From NCBI GenBank assembly GCA_017615055.1, contig JAGAAW010000136.1, positions 1 to 38,568 on the forward strand: a DNA stretch of 38,568 nt, given 5' to 3'. This document shows, one piece after another, positions 17,013 through 23,859 of the stretch. The translations under genes and the position numbers were made by a program. The DNA comes from Fibrobacter sp. GTDB taxonomy: Bacteria; Fibrobacterota; Fibrobacteria; Fibrobacterales; Fibrobacteraceae. Each line of letters opens with the position of its first letter. The stretch's first letter is position 1. The notes beneath the pieces were generated by a model that saw only the letters and a list, made by a program, of their open reading frames with translations, was not told where the DNA came from and searched no databases.

Positions 17013-17031
17013 GACGGTTTAAAAACCAGTA

Positions 17032-17067
17032 GAAAAGTCTCCGTTCAATGCGGAGACTTTTCTTTTT
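17032..17067 (+). terminator. Rho-independent terminator after the FKBP gene
   Basis: GAAAAGTCTCCG (17032-17043), 7-base loop, CGGAGACTTTTC (17051-17062) and TTTTT: a perfect 12-bp stem with U-tract. Confidence 0.92.
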
Positions 17068-17171
17068 GCACCGAAGGTGCCCACGAAGAAACTTGTTTCG
17101 AGTGTCGGGAGGGTCTTAGGGAGGGCTAGCCCAGTGGGCACCCTCCCTAGTCTCAAAGCACCGTTAGGTGC
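17068..17171. repeat. Dispersed GGGAGGG hairpin repeat, copy 1
   Basis: Bounded by two short hairpins, GCACC-GAA-GGTGC (17068-17080) and GCACC-GTTA-GGTGC (17158-17171), each followed by CCACG. In between is GGGAGGGTCTTAGGGAGGG (17107-17125). The second half of that motif starts a 9-bp stem, TAGGGAGGG (17117-17125) / CCCTCCCTA (17141-17149), with an inner GCCC/GGGC. The same 19-base motif and the same CCCTAGTCT closing side recur at 33899-33945. Confidence 0.75.
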
Positions 17172-17219
17172 CCACGCAAATAATCCGCAGTCATCCTCGC
17201 AGAGGCGTTTTTTGCGAAA

Positions 17220-17262
17220 TTTACAGACTAAAGGTGGGACAGCTAGCTTTTTAGTCTGTAAA
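17220..17262. repeat. Perfect inverted repeat, ACAGACTAAA family, copy 1
   Basis: TTTACAGACTAAA (17220-17232) pairs perfectly with TTTAGTCTGTAAA (17250-17262) around a 17-base loop that starts GGTGGG. It is preceded by TTTTTTGCGAAA. Confidence 0.85.
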
Positions 17263-17391
17263 AAATTAGTTTGTATGTATCAAAATTTTGTGTTTTAATT
17301 GTATTCTGTGCAGATTCTGCGTTAAATACGACGTTTGGTGGCCATTTTCCCTGAAAAAGCAAGAAAAATCGATTACTTTGTTTGCAAAATT

Positions 17392-17428
17392 ACAGACTAA
17401 ATGAGGGTGGGTGGGCCATTTAGTCTGT
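17392..17428. repeat. Perfect inverted repeat, ACAGACTAAA family, copy 2
   Basis: ACAGACTAAAT (17392-17402) pairs with ATTTAGTCTGT (17418-17428) around a G-rich 15-base loop (GAGGGTGGGTGGGCC). It is preceded by TTTGCAAAATT, closely resembling the left flank of copy 1 about 170 bases earlier. Confidence 0.85.
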
Positions 17429-17676
17429 CGAAATGCGAAAAAGCAGTCGGGCGCTGAGCCCTTTGTTTATTATGTTGGCTTTGGACACGAATTGCACGCT
17501 CACACGATCACTTTGTTCAAGTGTTCGCTTAGCAATTCATGTTCCTACGCCAAAAAACACACGGGGGCTCTGGTCGAAATTAGTTTGTCGCTTTGTCACA
17601 CTTAAGAGCCGTGTGTTTCGGGAGTAAAACCTAGTGACTGTTAGTCCCTGCGGTTTTCCTTTAAACTGTTATTCTT

Positions 17677-19092
17677 TTATTGCAATTTTTTCTTCGGGTT
17701 ACGAATTACCTTAAACAGCCCGCGGTCAAGTTCCTTCTTGCCCTGCCTCTTTGCGAGCGTGAAGTGTCCCTTGTCGACGGTGCCGTAGCCCTGCGTGCGC
17801 TTTACGGTCCCGTCCTTCGCGAGTGTCGCTGCAATCTGCAAAGCCCGAGTGCTGTCGCCTTCCTCAAAGTCAGGGACAATCCCGTACTTCTGGTAAGTCT
17901 GCCCGTTCTTGTCCAGGAGCCTCATGCTGGTAATGCCGGTGAGGCCGCCTGCGATAGTTTGCAGGTACGATTGCCCGATAGCCTTGCCGTAGGTGATTTG
18001 CCCCACGACCGGTGATTTCGTGTTGCTTACGACACCTGCCACCATGAGTTCTGCACAACTTGCGCTATTGCTATCCGCAAGCAGCACGTAGTAGCGCCCG
18101 GCTCCGATACCGTCCTCTCCGGCAATATAGGTTGTCGTGTCGATGTAGGGTTCTTCGGTAAGGGTGTCGATCGTGTGGCTGATTATCGTGATGACGGTAT
18201 CGTTCTTGGGGAGCAGTTCTGCCGCCATGTTGACGCAGTGGTCTACGGTTCCGCCCGGGTTCCCGCGCAGGTCGATGATGGTCGAAGTCGCTCCGGCCGT
18301 TTCTTCCAGCGCGGCAACGAACTCGCCGTACGTACCGGTAACGAGCGTAGTCGTGTCCGTAAATTCGGTGACGGTGATTACTGGGATGGACTCGATGGAA
18401 TCCACATAGACCGTGGGGGTGAAGTATTCATCGAAAGTAATCATGATGACAAGGGTGTCTTCGCCGCGCTTGATGGAGAAGGGAATGGTTTCCCCGGCAT
18501 CGAACACGGCTTCGAGCCTCCTGAAGTGTAGCTCGTTACGGGGCTCCCTTCCGTCAATCATAAGCAGCGTGTCGCCCTTGAGTACGCCCGCCTTGTCTGC
18601 CGGGCCGTTTATATAAACGTGCTTGAATACGAGCGTACTTGTATTGGTGCAGAATCCGTCGAACTCGCTGCAATTGGTCTCAACAATCTCCTGGAAGTCC
18701 GCGCCGATGCCTGCTGCCGATTCTGAATAGACCAGCCGATTCATTATCCTTTCTGCGATATAGGGGCTAAAATAGTTCGTGAAGTTGTCGCTCACGGTCG
18801 CGTACATGTACGATACGTCGGGGAACTCGTAGTCCTCTTCGGTAAAGCCGTTCCTTGCGCCTGCGCCAAGGTAACTGTCGGCATCCCTGACCTCTGTTTC
18901 GGCATTGACGTAGAGCGCCTGGAGGAAGAAGTTCGTAAAGAGCAGTTCCTGCTGGTCTGGGGGTAGACGGTTGAAGGTATCCTCGTCCATGTATGGGTTA
19001 AGGATGGTGTCGTCTCCACCCGATGTCGTACAGGCCTGGAACAGTAATGTCGCGGTGGCTAGCACCGCTATAAACAGGTGCGTTAATTTCAT
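17677..19092 (-). CDS. S41 family peptidase, lipoprotein (first of tandem pair by position)
   Basis: 471 residues. GGAG 7 bases upstream fixes the ATG; the signal MKLTHLFIAVLATATLLFQAC has lipobox Cys21. A PDZ domain covers about 127-212 (VYINGPADKAGVLKGDTLLMIDGREP). The S41 C-terminal-processing-protease domain follows: IIDLRGNPGG (272-281), then SNSASCAE with catalytic Ser345 and TYGKAIGQ with Lys370. The 25-residue Ser-Lys spacing equals that of the Ser/Lys dyad in tail-specific proteases. It is probably anchored in the outer membrane or periplasm and cleaves proteins with exposed C-termini. It is the downstream member of a pair with the S41 gene at 19165, about 70 bases away, and is probably co-transcribed. 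A Lys-rich C-terminal end is present. Confidence 0.9.
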   Translation of the reverse strand: MKLTHLFIAVLATATLLFQACTTSGGDDTILNPYMDEDTFNRLPPDQQELLFTNFFLQALYVNAETEVRDADSYLGAGARNGFTEEDYEFPDVSYMYATVSDNFTNYFSPYIAERIMNRLVYSESAAGIGADFQEIVETNCSEFDGFCTNTSTLVFKHVYINGPADKAGVLKGDTLLMIDGREPRNELHFRRLEAVFDAGETIPFSIKRGEDTLVIMITFDEYFTPTVYVDSIESIPVITVTEFTDTTTLVTGTYGEFVAALEETAGATSTIIDLRGNPGGTVDHCVNMAAELLPKNDTVITIISHTIDTLTEEPYIDTTTYIAGEDGIGAGRYYVLLADSNSASCAELMVAGVVSNTKSPVVGQITYGKAIGQSYLQTIAGGLTGITSMRLLDKNGQTYQKYGIVPDFEEGDSTRALQIAATLAKDGTVKRTQGYGTVDKGHFTLAKRQGKKELDRGLFKVIRNPKKKLQ

Positions 19093-19110
19093 ATTCTTCT
19101 CCTTTTTTAT

Positions 19111-19130
19111 CGCATACGTTTACGTATGCG
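19111..19130. repeat. Perfect hairpin between the two S41 peptidase genes
   Basis: CGCATACG (19111-19118), loop TTTA, CGTATGCG (19123-19130). On the transcribed (minus) strand it is followed by AAAAAA, then GGAG and the next ATG, so it is not an intrinsic terminator. It may protect or process the mRNA between the two genes. Confidence 0.6.
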
Positions 19131-19164
19131 CGAGGCTAGCTTTGCTTGCCGAAGTTTTTTGTCT

Positions 19165-20523
19165 TTACCAAACTATAAAATTTTCAACAAGTGCGCCACC
19201 GGGAATTTCGTATTGTGGCCTTTCGGGCACGATAATTTCCGGTTCGGCGGCGCCATTCCCAAACAATGTGCCTGCGGGTGTATTGCCGAACTTCTTGTTC
19301 AAGGCCTTCCCGAAATGTGCTTCGGCAGCCTCGATGGCGCACGCGATGCTCGCGCCGCCTTCGCAGCGGTACTTGGGCACGAGCCCTTTCTTGTGGTACG
19401 AATTCCCCTTCGGGGTAAAGAACTCGAGCGTAGTGATGGTGGCAAGCCCCCCTTCGGGCGTGCTCCAGGAAGATTGCCCGATTCCCTTGCCGTAGGTGGT
19501 AATGCCTACGAGCGGGATATCCTCGAGCTCGGTAACCGCCGCCGCGAAAATCTCCGCACACGATGCGCTTCCGTTGTTTGCGAGCAGCACGAACTTTCCG
19601 CCTTCACCGGGGTCGCCCGCGGCGGCGTCGGTCTTTGTGGTGAACTCGGTGCGCTTCCCGTCTGGCGAGAACGCATACCATATCCGGGAAGAAAGCGTCC
19701 CCTCCTTTACGAACAGGTCTGCCATGCGGATGCACTGGTCTACGTGCCCGCCGGGATTGTTCCGGAGGTCGAGAATGCGTGGCGACTTGTCGCCTGTAGA
19801 GGATTCCAGGTACTTCTTCAGTTCGCCGTAGGTGCCGTTCTCGCGGTCGTACGTGTCGGGCTTGAACTCGCGGATGTTGATGACCGCATAGCCGCCGACC
19901 GTGTCCACGAATACTGTCGGGGCGTAGATGGTTTCGCGCTTCATGTCGTAGGTCTTGACTTCCCCGTTGAACTCGATTTCGAGGGAGATGTCCGCGGTAT
20001 CGTTGAATACAGTCTTGTAGGTGGCGTAGGCGTCATCGCCGGTGAGTTCGACCCCGTTGATAGAGAGTACGTTGCCGTACCTAGGGACGCCTGCACGGTC
20101 GGCCGGGCCGTCGGGGTACACGCGGTTGATGAACAGCGGGTGCGTAAGGCTCACGTCACGCATGAACTCTACGCCGATATCGCCGGTAATGATACTCGTG
20201 TTGCGGGACTCGATAACCGCCTCGCTGCGTGCGGGTTCCGTATAGCGGGTGTACCTGTCGACCGAGTCGGGTATGGCGCGGTAGAGCGCCTGCACGGAAT
20301 CGCCCTCCGCGGGGAGGTTCGGTAGCCAGTCACCGTACAGGAATGTCCTTTGCAGCAGCCAGTAGTTATACTCGTATTCGCTGGGTGCGGGCGTGCCTTC
20401 CACAGGCACTAGAAAGTCGCTGCAGGCGGCAAGCAATGCTGCAAGCAGCAGGAAAAAAATGTGGGATGTGGAATGTGGGATGTGGGGTGTGCTGCGTGTA
20501 ATGATTGATTTTTCATTTGTCAT
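19165..20523 (-). CDS. S41 family peptidase, lipoprotein (upstream member of pair)
   Basis: The ATG ending at 20523 is chosen because GAGG lies 7 bases upstream; this gives 452 residues. Signal and lipobox: IFFLLLAALLAAC, Cys34. Residues 12-22 of the unusually long n-region (STPHIPHSTSHI) are encoded by a heptanucleotide tandem repeat. A PDZ domain spans about 112-195 (VYPDGPADRAGVPRYGNVLSINGVEL). The S41 domain has ILDLRNNPGG (250-259), NGSASCAE with catalytic Ser321 and TTYGKGIGQ with Lys346, again 25 apart. It is a predicted envelope Ser/Lys protease acting on protein C-termini. It starts 51 bases after the LRR gene. It shares domain order with its neighbour but is diverged, so the pair looks like an old duplication. 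Confidence 0.88.
   Translation of the reverse strand: MTNEKSIITRSTPHIPHSTSHIFFLLLAALLAACSDFLVPVEGTPAPSEYEYNYWLLQRTFLYGDWLPNLPAEGDSVQALYRAIPDSVDRYTRYTEPARSEAVIESRNTSIITGDIGVEFMRDVSLTHPLFINRVYPDGPADRAGVPRYGNVLSINGVELTGDDAYATYKTVFNDTADISLEIEFNGEVKTYDMKRETIYAPTVFVDTVGGYAVINIREFKPDTYDRENGTYGELKKYLESSTGDKSPRILDLRNNPGGHVDQCIRMADLFVKEGTLSSRIWYAFSPDGKRTEFTTKTDAAAGDPGEGGKFVLLANNGSASCAEIFAAAVTELEDIPLVGITTYGKGIGQSSWSTPEGGLATITTLEFFTPKGNSYHKKGLVPKYRCEGGASIACAIEAAEAHFGKALNKKFGNTPAGTLFGNGAAEPEIIVPERPQYEIPGGALVENFIVW
20459..20493 (-). repeat. Heptanucleotide tandem repeat inside a lipoprotein signal sequence
   Basis: On the plus strand the units are ATGTGGG, ATGTGGA, ATGTGGG, ATGTGGG, GTGTGCT (20459-20493); in the coding sense CCCACAT-like. 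Looser heptamers containing AATG continue into the ribosome-binding region and over the start codon (20504-20545). Gain or loss of a unit would shift the frame of the S41 lipoprotein. Confidence 0.75.
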
Positions 20524-20574
20524 TTCACACCTCACATTCTTCGTTCCCCACATTCAGCACTGCGCCTTTGGCGC

Positions 20575-21327
20575 CTACTGGTCGACCTTCAGGCCCTTCT
20601 TGTTCAGGAGTGCGTGCGGGACTCCTTCTTCCATCGGGTTTTCCACGACGGAGATGGTCTCGAGCTTGTCGCACTGCGTGAGCGATTCGGGGAGGGTAGA
20701 AAGCTGGTTCGTGTCGAGCACGAACTCGCGGAGCTTCTTGAGGTTACCCAGTTCGGAGGGTACGCTGCTCAGGTTGTTGCCCGAAACCATGAGAATCTCG
20801 AGGTTCTCAAGCTTGCCGAGGGTCGCCGGGATGGAATTCAGGTCGTTGTTGTCGAGGTAGAGCTTCACGAGGCTCTTCATGTCGCCGATAGTCGCGGGGA
20901 TTTCGGAGAGCATGTTGTCATGGAGGCTGAGCTTAGTGACCTTTGCCCACTTGCCGATTTCCTTCGGGAGGTCAAGGAGCTGGTTCTTCGCGATGTTCAC
21001 CGTATTCAGGTTCACGAGTTTGCCGACAGATGCGGGCAGTTCGGAAAGGCTGTTGTAACCCAGGTAGAGGTGGTTCAACTTTGTGAGTTCCCCGATGGTC
21101 TCCGGGAGCTCCATCAGGTCGTTCTCGCTCACCGAGAGGCTCTTCAGGTTCTTGAGTTTCGCAATTTCGTCAGGGATCTCGACCAGCTTGTTGCGGTCGA
21201 GGTTCAGTTCTTCGAGGGAGTCGATTTCGAAAAGCTCGGGCGGGAGCAGGCGGAGCTCCTTCTGGGACAGGTCGAGCGATTTGGCTTTTTCGGCCTTTGC
21301 CTTGGCAATAATTTCAAGCAGATTCAT
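20575..21327 (-). CDS. Leucine-rich repeat protein, cytoplasmic
   Basis: 250 residues made of about ten tandem LRR units of ~23 residues, each of the form LxxLxLxxNxLxxLPxxIGxLxxL (for example KSLSVSENDLMELPETIGELT and NHLYLGYNSLSELPASVGKLV). The 'LP..I' form is the plant-type/SDS22-like bacterial class. There is no signal peptide or membrane span; the N-terminal ~18 residues (MNLLEIIAKAKAEKAKSL) are an amphipathic cap. LRR horseshoes bind protein partners, but nothing identifies the partner here. AAGGAG lies 6 bases before the ATG. It is the first gene of a minus-strand group with the two S41 peptidases and is divergent from the AIPR gene. Confidence 0.9.
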   Translation of the reverse strand: MNLLEIIAKAKAEKAKSLDLSQKELRLLPPELFEIDSLEELNLDRNKLVEIPDEIAKLKNLKSLSVSENDLMELPETIGELTKLNHLYLGYNSLSELPASVGKLVNLNTVNIAKNQLLDLPKEIGKWAKVTKLSLHDNMLSEIPATIGDMKSLVKLYLDNNDLNSIPATLGKLENLEILMVSGNNLSSVPSELGNLKKLREFVLDTNQLSTLPESLTQCDKLETISVVENPMEEGVPHALLNKKGLKVDQ

Positions 21328-21538
21328 ACGTCACTCCTTGTCGATAGTTTCTAGCCATAAATCATAGTATTTTTACTCGAATTTGCGGAACGGGCTCCAG
21401 AAAAAAAGAAAAAAAACGTTTTTCTGCACATTTGGTCACTAATTTTTGCCGTTTGTACTAGTGTTTTTACAAAAGATTTGTTATTTTTTTACTCAAATTG
21501 TAGTTTTGAAACTATTTTTAGTGTGCGAATTACGATAC

Positions 21539-21583
21539 TGGTATATTATGTAATGTTTTTATATGGTATACCGCTGGTATAAT
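21539..21583 (+). promoter_or_regulatory. AIPR gene promoter with three TGGTATA boxes
   Basis: TGGTATA occurs at 21539-21545, 21564-21570 and 21575-21581. The third is an extended -10 (TGG-TATAAT, 21575-21583), and the middle one is part of the palindrome GGTATACC (21565-21572). The -10 is only 14 bases from the ATG, which would leave a very short leader. The boxes could be repressor sites or alternative extended -10 elements. Confidence 0.45.
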
Positions 21584-21596
21584 AGTTGAGGAAAAA

Positions 21597-23489
21597 ATGG
21601 AACTAACAAAATCGCAGGAACGCCGTCTGGCATTTGTCGCTAGCCTCCTAAGCTTGAACCCTAACGATCCCAACGACCGAATAAAGGCTCTCCGGCACCT
21701 GAACCTGGACGAAAACGGCTGTTTCCACGGCTTCCAGTACTCTCAGGGCTTCATGGAGTTCTTCATATTCCTGGACGAGGACACCCCCCTCGAGAAGGTT
21801 GTTGCCCACCTGAATTCCGACCTCAAACTGCTCCAGATTGCCGTTTTCCGCACGAGCGACCCCACCAACCCGTTCTTCCTCTCCCTGCGTGAAGAGGCTG
21901 ACCCGTGGGATGTCAAGAAGATTTCCGATGGCGACGAGGAAGAAGACGAAGACGCCCCGGCAAGCCGCCCGTACATGGAGACCCTCCAGATTACGGTGCT
22001 CCGTACCAAGGCTAGCCGCGACCTCACCGATAGCGAACTGGAACGCACCCTCAAGGATATGCGCCGCAAGCTCAATATCTGGAAGAACGAAGTGAAGGCG
22101 AAACTCGAGATTATCGCCGAGCATGACGACCTTACCCGCGACCTCCGCAGCGCCGACGACAAGCTTGAAATTGTGATGGAATCTGAGCCGCTCCACCTCA
22201 CGAGCGACCATGGCGAACTCTTCCTCGGTTTCTGCCCCATCCGCACCATTTTCGATTACCACGTAGCCCTCGGTAAGCGCCTCAAGACAAAGCACAACAT
22301 GGCCATTGTCTCGAGCAACATCCGTACCTACCTCGGTAACCTCACGCACACGAACGCGGCCCTCATCGATGCCTTCCAGACCATGGAACGTAATGACGAC
22401 GAGAACGTGAATATTGACGACTTCCCGTTCCTGCACAACGGTATGACCCTCACGGGTGATGACCTGCGCGCCAAGGAACGCGATGGTAAGAAGGTGCTCG
22501 TGATTGAGCGCCCGAAGATCATTAACGGTGCCCAGTCCCTCTTTACGTACGAAACCTACGCGAAGAAGAGCAAGAAGCCTGTGAACCCGCAGGTGCTCGT
22601 GAAGGTCGTGGTGCCGTACCCCGGTGCCGATAACTTCCTGAACCAGGTGACCATGGCCAACAACCGCCAGAACCCGGTATTCAGTTACCACCTGCGTGCT
22701 GCAGACGACCTGCAGTTCTTCATTTGGCAGCGCTACCAGGAAGAAGGCTTCACCTACGTTTACAAGGATGGCGTACGCCTCAAGGCACGTACCCGCAAGC
22801 TCGAAGTGCGTATGCGCCCCGAACTCGCCAAGACCCTGTTCATGATGGACGGCAAGCTCAGCGAATGCCGCTCCAGCGACTGCATTTTCGACAAGGAAAC
22901 GCTGTACCAGCGCTGCTTCGGCGCGTTCGTGCGTGTTTCTCCGGACAAGGAAAAGGATTTCGTCCGCAAGACCATCGCCTTCACCAAGGCATGGCAGCTC
23001 CTTAGCCGCCTCCCGATCAAGATCCGCAAGGTGACCCCGGGCAAGGGCGTGTCTATCGAGGCCAACGACGATAACCCGCTGACCAAGATTACCTGGAATG
23101 GCCGCCTCGAAGACAAGTTTATCTTCCGCAGCGCCGTGAAGGACTTGGTGGTGGCTCTCGCACTCAAGCACTGGCTTGTGTACGGCGATCCGATTCAGGA
23201 TTTCGAATGGCTCGTCGACAACGAACTCAACTTTAACGAGTCTATCCTCAGGTACGCTTCCAAGATCTATACTGAAGACCTGAAGGGTATTCTCATCAAC
23301 GAGTTCAAGGACAATCCGGCCTACTACGACACGATTACCACTATCGACAAGGACAGTGGCGAATCCGTGGAACGCCGCCTGTGGAAGGGCTTTGCCAACA
23401 CCGCCACTTACGACAAGATGATGGATCTCCTGTGCAAGAAGAGCCGCACCTGGGAAAAGTGCCGCGGCGGCATCGAGATGTTCATCTAG
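21597..23489 (+). CDS. AIPR-family protein (abortive phage infection protein)
   Basis: 630 residues. The middle carries the AIPR (Pfam abortive infection phage resistance) pattern: SSNIRTYLG (about 240), FLHNGMTLTGDDL (about 281-293) in place of the usual 'NNGiti', PKIINGAQSLFTYETY (about 306-321) matching the 'p.IVNG.Qt...l' core, and VLVKVVVPYPGADNFLNQVTMANNRQNPV (about 336-364) matching 'vlvrvi....n.I..atN.QN.v'. Members were described in phage-abortive systems. Some sit in restriction-modification loci, and the core is thought to act on nucleic acid. The ~230-residue N-terminal part has an acidic stretch (DGDEEEDEDAP) and no family I recognise. Here it stands alone, with an AT-rich upstream region but host-like codon use, suggesting long residence. 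GAGGA precedes the ATG closely. Confidence 0.78.
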   Translation: MELTKSQERRLAFVASLLSLNPNDPNDRIKALRHLNLDENGCFHGFQYSQGFMEFFIFLDEDTPLEKVVAHLNSDLKLLQIAVFRTSDPTNPFFLSLREEADPWDVKKISDGDEEEDEDAPASRPYMETLQITVLRTKASRDLTDSELERTLKDMRRKLNIWKNEVKAKLEIIAEHDDLTRDLRSADDKLEIVMESEPLHLTSDHGELFLGFCPIRTIFDYHVALGKRLKTKHNMAIVSSNIRTYLGNLTHTNAALIDAFQTMERNDDENVNIDDFPFLHNGMTLTGDDLRAKERDGKKVLVIERPKIINGAQSLFTYETYAKKSKKPVNPQVLVKVVVPYPGADNFLNQVTMANNRQNPVFSYHLRAADDLQFFIWQRYQEEGFTYVYKDGVRLKARTRKLEVRMRPELAKTLFMMDGKLSECRSSDCIFDKETLYQRCFGAFVRVSPDKEKDFVRKTIAFTKAWQLLSRLPIKIRKVTPGKGVSIEANDDNPLTKITWNGRLEDKFIFRSAVKDLVVALALKHWLVYGDPIQDFEWLVDNELNFNESILRYASKIYTEDLKGILINEFKDNPAYYDTITTIDKDSGESVERRLWKGFANTATYDKMMDLLCKKSRTWEKCRGGIEMFI

Positions 23490-23518
23490 TAGCCCGACAA
23501 CAGCCCAAAGGAAATCAT

Positions 23519-23546
23519 CCCCGCCACCCGCGGGGTTTTCCTTTTT
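23519..23546 (+). terminator. Rho-independent terminator after the AIPR gene
   Basis: CCCCGC (23519-23524), loop CACCC, GCGGGG (23530-23535), then TTTTCCTTTTTT. Confidence 0.8.
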
Positions 23547-23673
23547 TAGCGGCTCCATGGCCTTCGCAGTAGTGTGCAAACATCTTGTACCACAAACATT
23601 CGTTTTATGAATACAATAAACATTTCAGATAAGAAATAAACGGCTTATAAGTGGAAGGCGTCGGCCAAGGATG

Positions 23674-23731
23674 GGGAGGGTGCAGGGAGGGGCCCGTGCG
23701 GCCTTCGCAACTCTGAGCTGGGGCCCCTCCC
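23674..23731. repeat. Dispersed GGGAGGG hairpin repeat, copy 2
   Basis: GGGAGGG (23674-23680), TGCA, then a perfect 11-bp stem GGGAGGGGCCC (23685-23695) / GGGCCCCTCCC (23721-23731). The architecture (GGGAGGG, four to five bases, GGGAGGG that starts a stem) is as at 17107 and 33899, with a diverged loop and no GCACC flanks. Confidence 0.65.
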
Positions 23732-23766
23732 GCGTGAATTTTAAACCTTAATTTTTTGTAGTCGTG

Positions 23767-23793
23767 AATTAGCAATGCCAAAAATTGCTAATT
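23767..23793. promoter_or_regulatory. Perfect 10-bp inverted repeat upstream of sprA, possible operator
   Basis: AATTAGCAAT (23767-23776), 7-base spacer, ATTGCTAATT (23784-23793), about 65 bases before the sprA start. A looser GTGAATT/AATTCAC pair (23764-23770 and 23802-23808) encloses its left side. No U-tract follows, so an operator or leader hairpin is more likely than a terminator. Confidence 0.4.
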
Positions 23794-23859
23794 TACTCCA
23801 AAATTCACCTTTTTACTGAATTTGGCTCGGCTGAATTCTGTATTTTGTGATTGTTGCTT

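Larger units (their letters stand above)
17013..17676. other. 664-base gene-free structured region
   Basis: Between the convergent FKBP and S41 genes. It holds, in order, the FKBP terminator, dispersed-repeat copy 1, two related 11-13 bp stem-loops (17220-17262 and 17392-17428), a bulged inverted repeat AACACACGG..CTCT / AGAGCCGTGTGTT (17556-17571 with 17605-17617), and a hairpin AAAACC...GGTTTT (17626-17657) that could end the minus-strand S41 transcript. Short open frames here (such as 17411-17605) have no ribosome-binding site or family resemblance and are not called. Confidence 0.6.
23490..23859. other. 370-base intergenic region before sprA
   Basis: It contains the AIPR terminator (23519-23546), dispersed-repeat copy 2 (23674-23731), and a 10-bp inverted repeat (23767-23793). 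The remainder is AT-rich with no recognisable promoter consensus and no supported ORF. Confidence 0.6.

Noticed and set aside
17068..17428. CRISPR array or tmRNA/RNase P RNA
   Set aside because: The repeats are too few and differently sized with no regular spacers, and no tmRNA tag or RNase P core sequence can be seen.
17411..17627. Two overlapping ~64-codon ORFs in the structured region
   Set aside because: No ribosome-binding site or family resemblance, and they run through the inverted repeats; structure explains the region better than coding.
19111..19130. Hairpin as a terminator between the S41 genes
   Set aside because: On the transcribed strand it is followed by A residues and then a ribosome-binding site, not a U-tract.
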